From the NCBI GenBank assembly GCA_944470555.2, contig OX104132.1, positions 2,179,755 through 2,243,754 on the forward strand: a DNA stretch of 64,000 bases, given 5' to 3'. The DNA comes from Heterobilharzia americana. Its lineage: Eukaryota > Platyhelminthes > Trematoda > Strigeidida > Schistosomatidae. Shown here piece by piece: positions 63,786 through 64,000 of this stretch. Position 1 is the first letter of the stretch; every line of letters starts with the position of its first letter. Below the pieces are notes generated by a model that saw nothing but the letters and a program-made list of their open reading frames with translations, made no database searches and had not been told where the DNA came from. Position numbers and translations under genes: made by a program.

Positions 63786-64000
63786 CCCTGATGATGATGA
63801 TGATGACTATCAACATAGGACCATGCATTACTGCATAACGGTCCCACTTGCCACACCTCATATCAGCACATCAAGTAGAAAGGTAGTGAGGTGAAGGATG
63901 AAGATAAGTGAATGTAGTCAAAAGAAATATAAAGTACGAAAAGCAAGGATAGAGGAGTGACAAAATAGTGAGATTCGGTATAGCGTTGTTAAGATGAGGA
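63786..64000 (-). mobile_element. RTE family A 3' end, continuing past the window
   Basis: Minus-strand 3' UTR and GATG-rich tail (63793-63807). It matches 7068-7270 nearly base for base (ACTTGCCACACCTCATATCA, GTGAGGTGAAGGATGAAGAT), so this is the same subfamily as the full-length copy; its body lies outside. Confidence 0.88.

Noticed and set aside
57815..64000. Search for the upstream PKG exon with the dimerisation helix
   Set aside because: No phase-compatible exon with a leucine-zipper-like or linker sequence could be recognised, although a short one may have been missed.

Overview
The window is animal nuclear DNA from a schistosomatid blood fluke (Schistosoma or a close relative; I cannot settle the species). 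The evidence is the combination of (i) widely spaced small exons of a metazoan cGMP-dependent protein kinase separated by multi-kilobase introns, (ii) dozens of RTE-clade non-LTR retrotransposon copies of schistosome type, (iii) Sm-alpha-like repeats carrying remnants of the hammerhead ribozyme core, and (iv) Penelope-like and CR1/SR1-like reverse transcriptase relics. Nothing bacterial (operons, Shine-Dalgarno sites, CRISPR) is present, and almost every long open frame is either retrotransposon or microsatellite.

The only host gene I can support is a PKG gene on the minus strand. Eight exons can be placed with GT..AG borders and mutually compatible phases: 57648-57814 and 48023-48136 (first cyclic-nucleotide site, CNB-A), 29534-29639 (end of CNB-A and linker), 24419-24560 and 22534-22712 (CNB-B), 16998-17081 (end of CNB-B), 13921-14158 (Ser/Thr-rich linker plus glycine loop) and 3592-3731 (kinase beta3 lysine and helix C). 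The upstream N-terminal exon(s) lie beyond the right edge or were not recognised, and the rest of the kinase domain lies beyond the left edge. The recognised introns measure about 10.2, 2.8, 5.5, 1.7, 5.0, 18.4 and 9.5 kb going from left to right.

The introns are filled with repeats. RTE family A (endonuclease + RT; 3' tails of GATG or TTGA units) has one essentially full-length copy at 7068-10999, which is nested inside an older family B piece, and many 3' fragments. RTE family B (3' tails of TAA units) has about eighteen copies, the best being 59810-61040. Smaller components are a Penelope-like relic (18690-19390), a CR1/SR1-like LINE (53420-54480), a possible terminal-inverted-repeat element (18121-18679), several tRNA-like SINE families and hammerhead-type Sm-alpha repeats. 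Tandem arrays include 720 bp of uninterrupted TAGG, about 1 kb of imperfect ACTG with a higher-order pattern, and a TATAG satellite.

Structural highlights are a ~1.47 kb, nearly identical inverted duplication (34953-36434 against 58200-59672) bracketing two PKG exons; a twin-priming-type inverted retrotransposon insertion in the TATAG satellite (46733-47206); an imperfect palindrome made from two family B 3' ends (40276-40930); and the expansion of a microsatellite from the TYLG codons of family B. I found no convincing wholly new protein system; the most unusual items are these structures and the long Ser/Thr-rich linker in the kinase.
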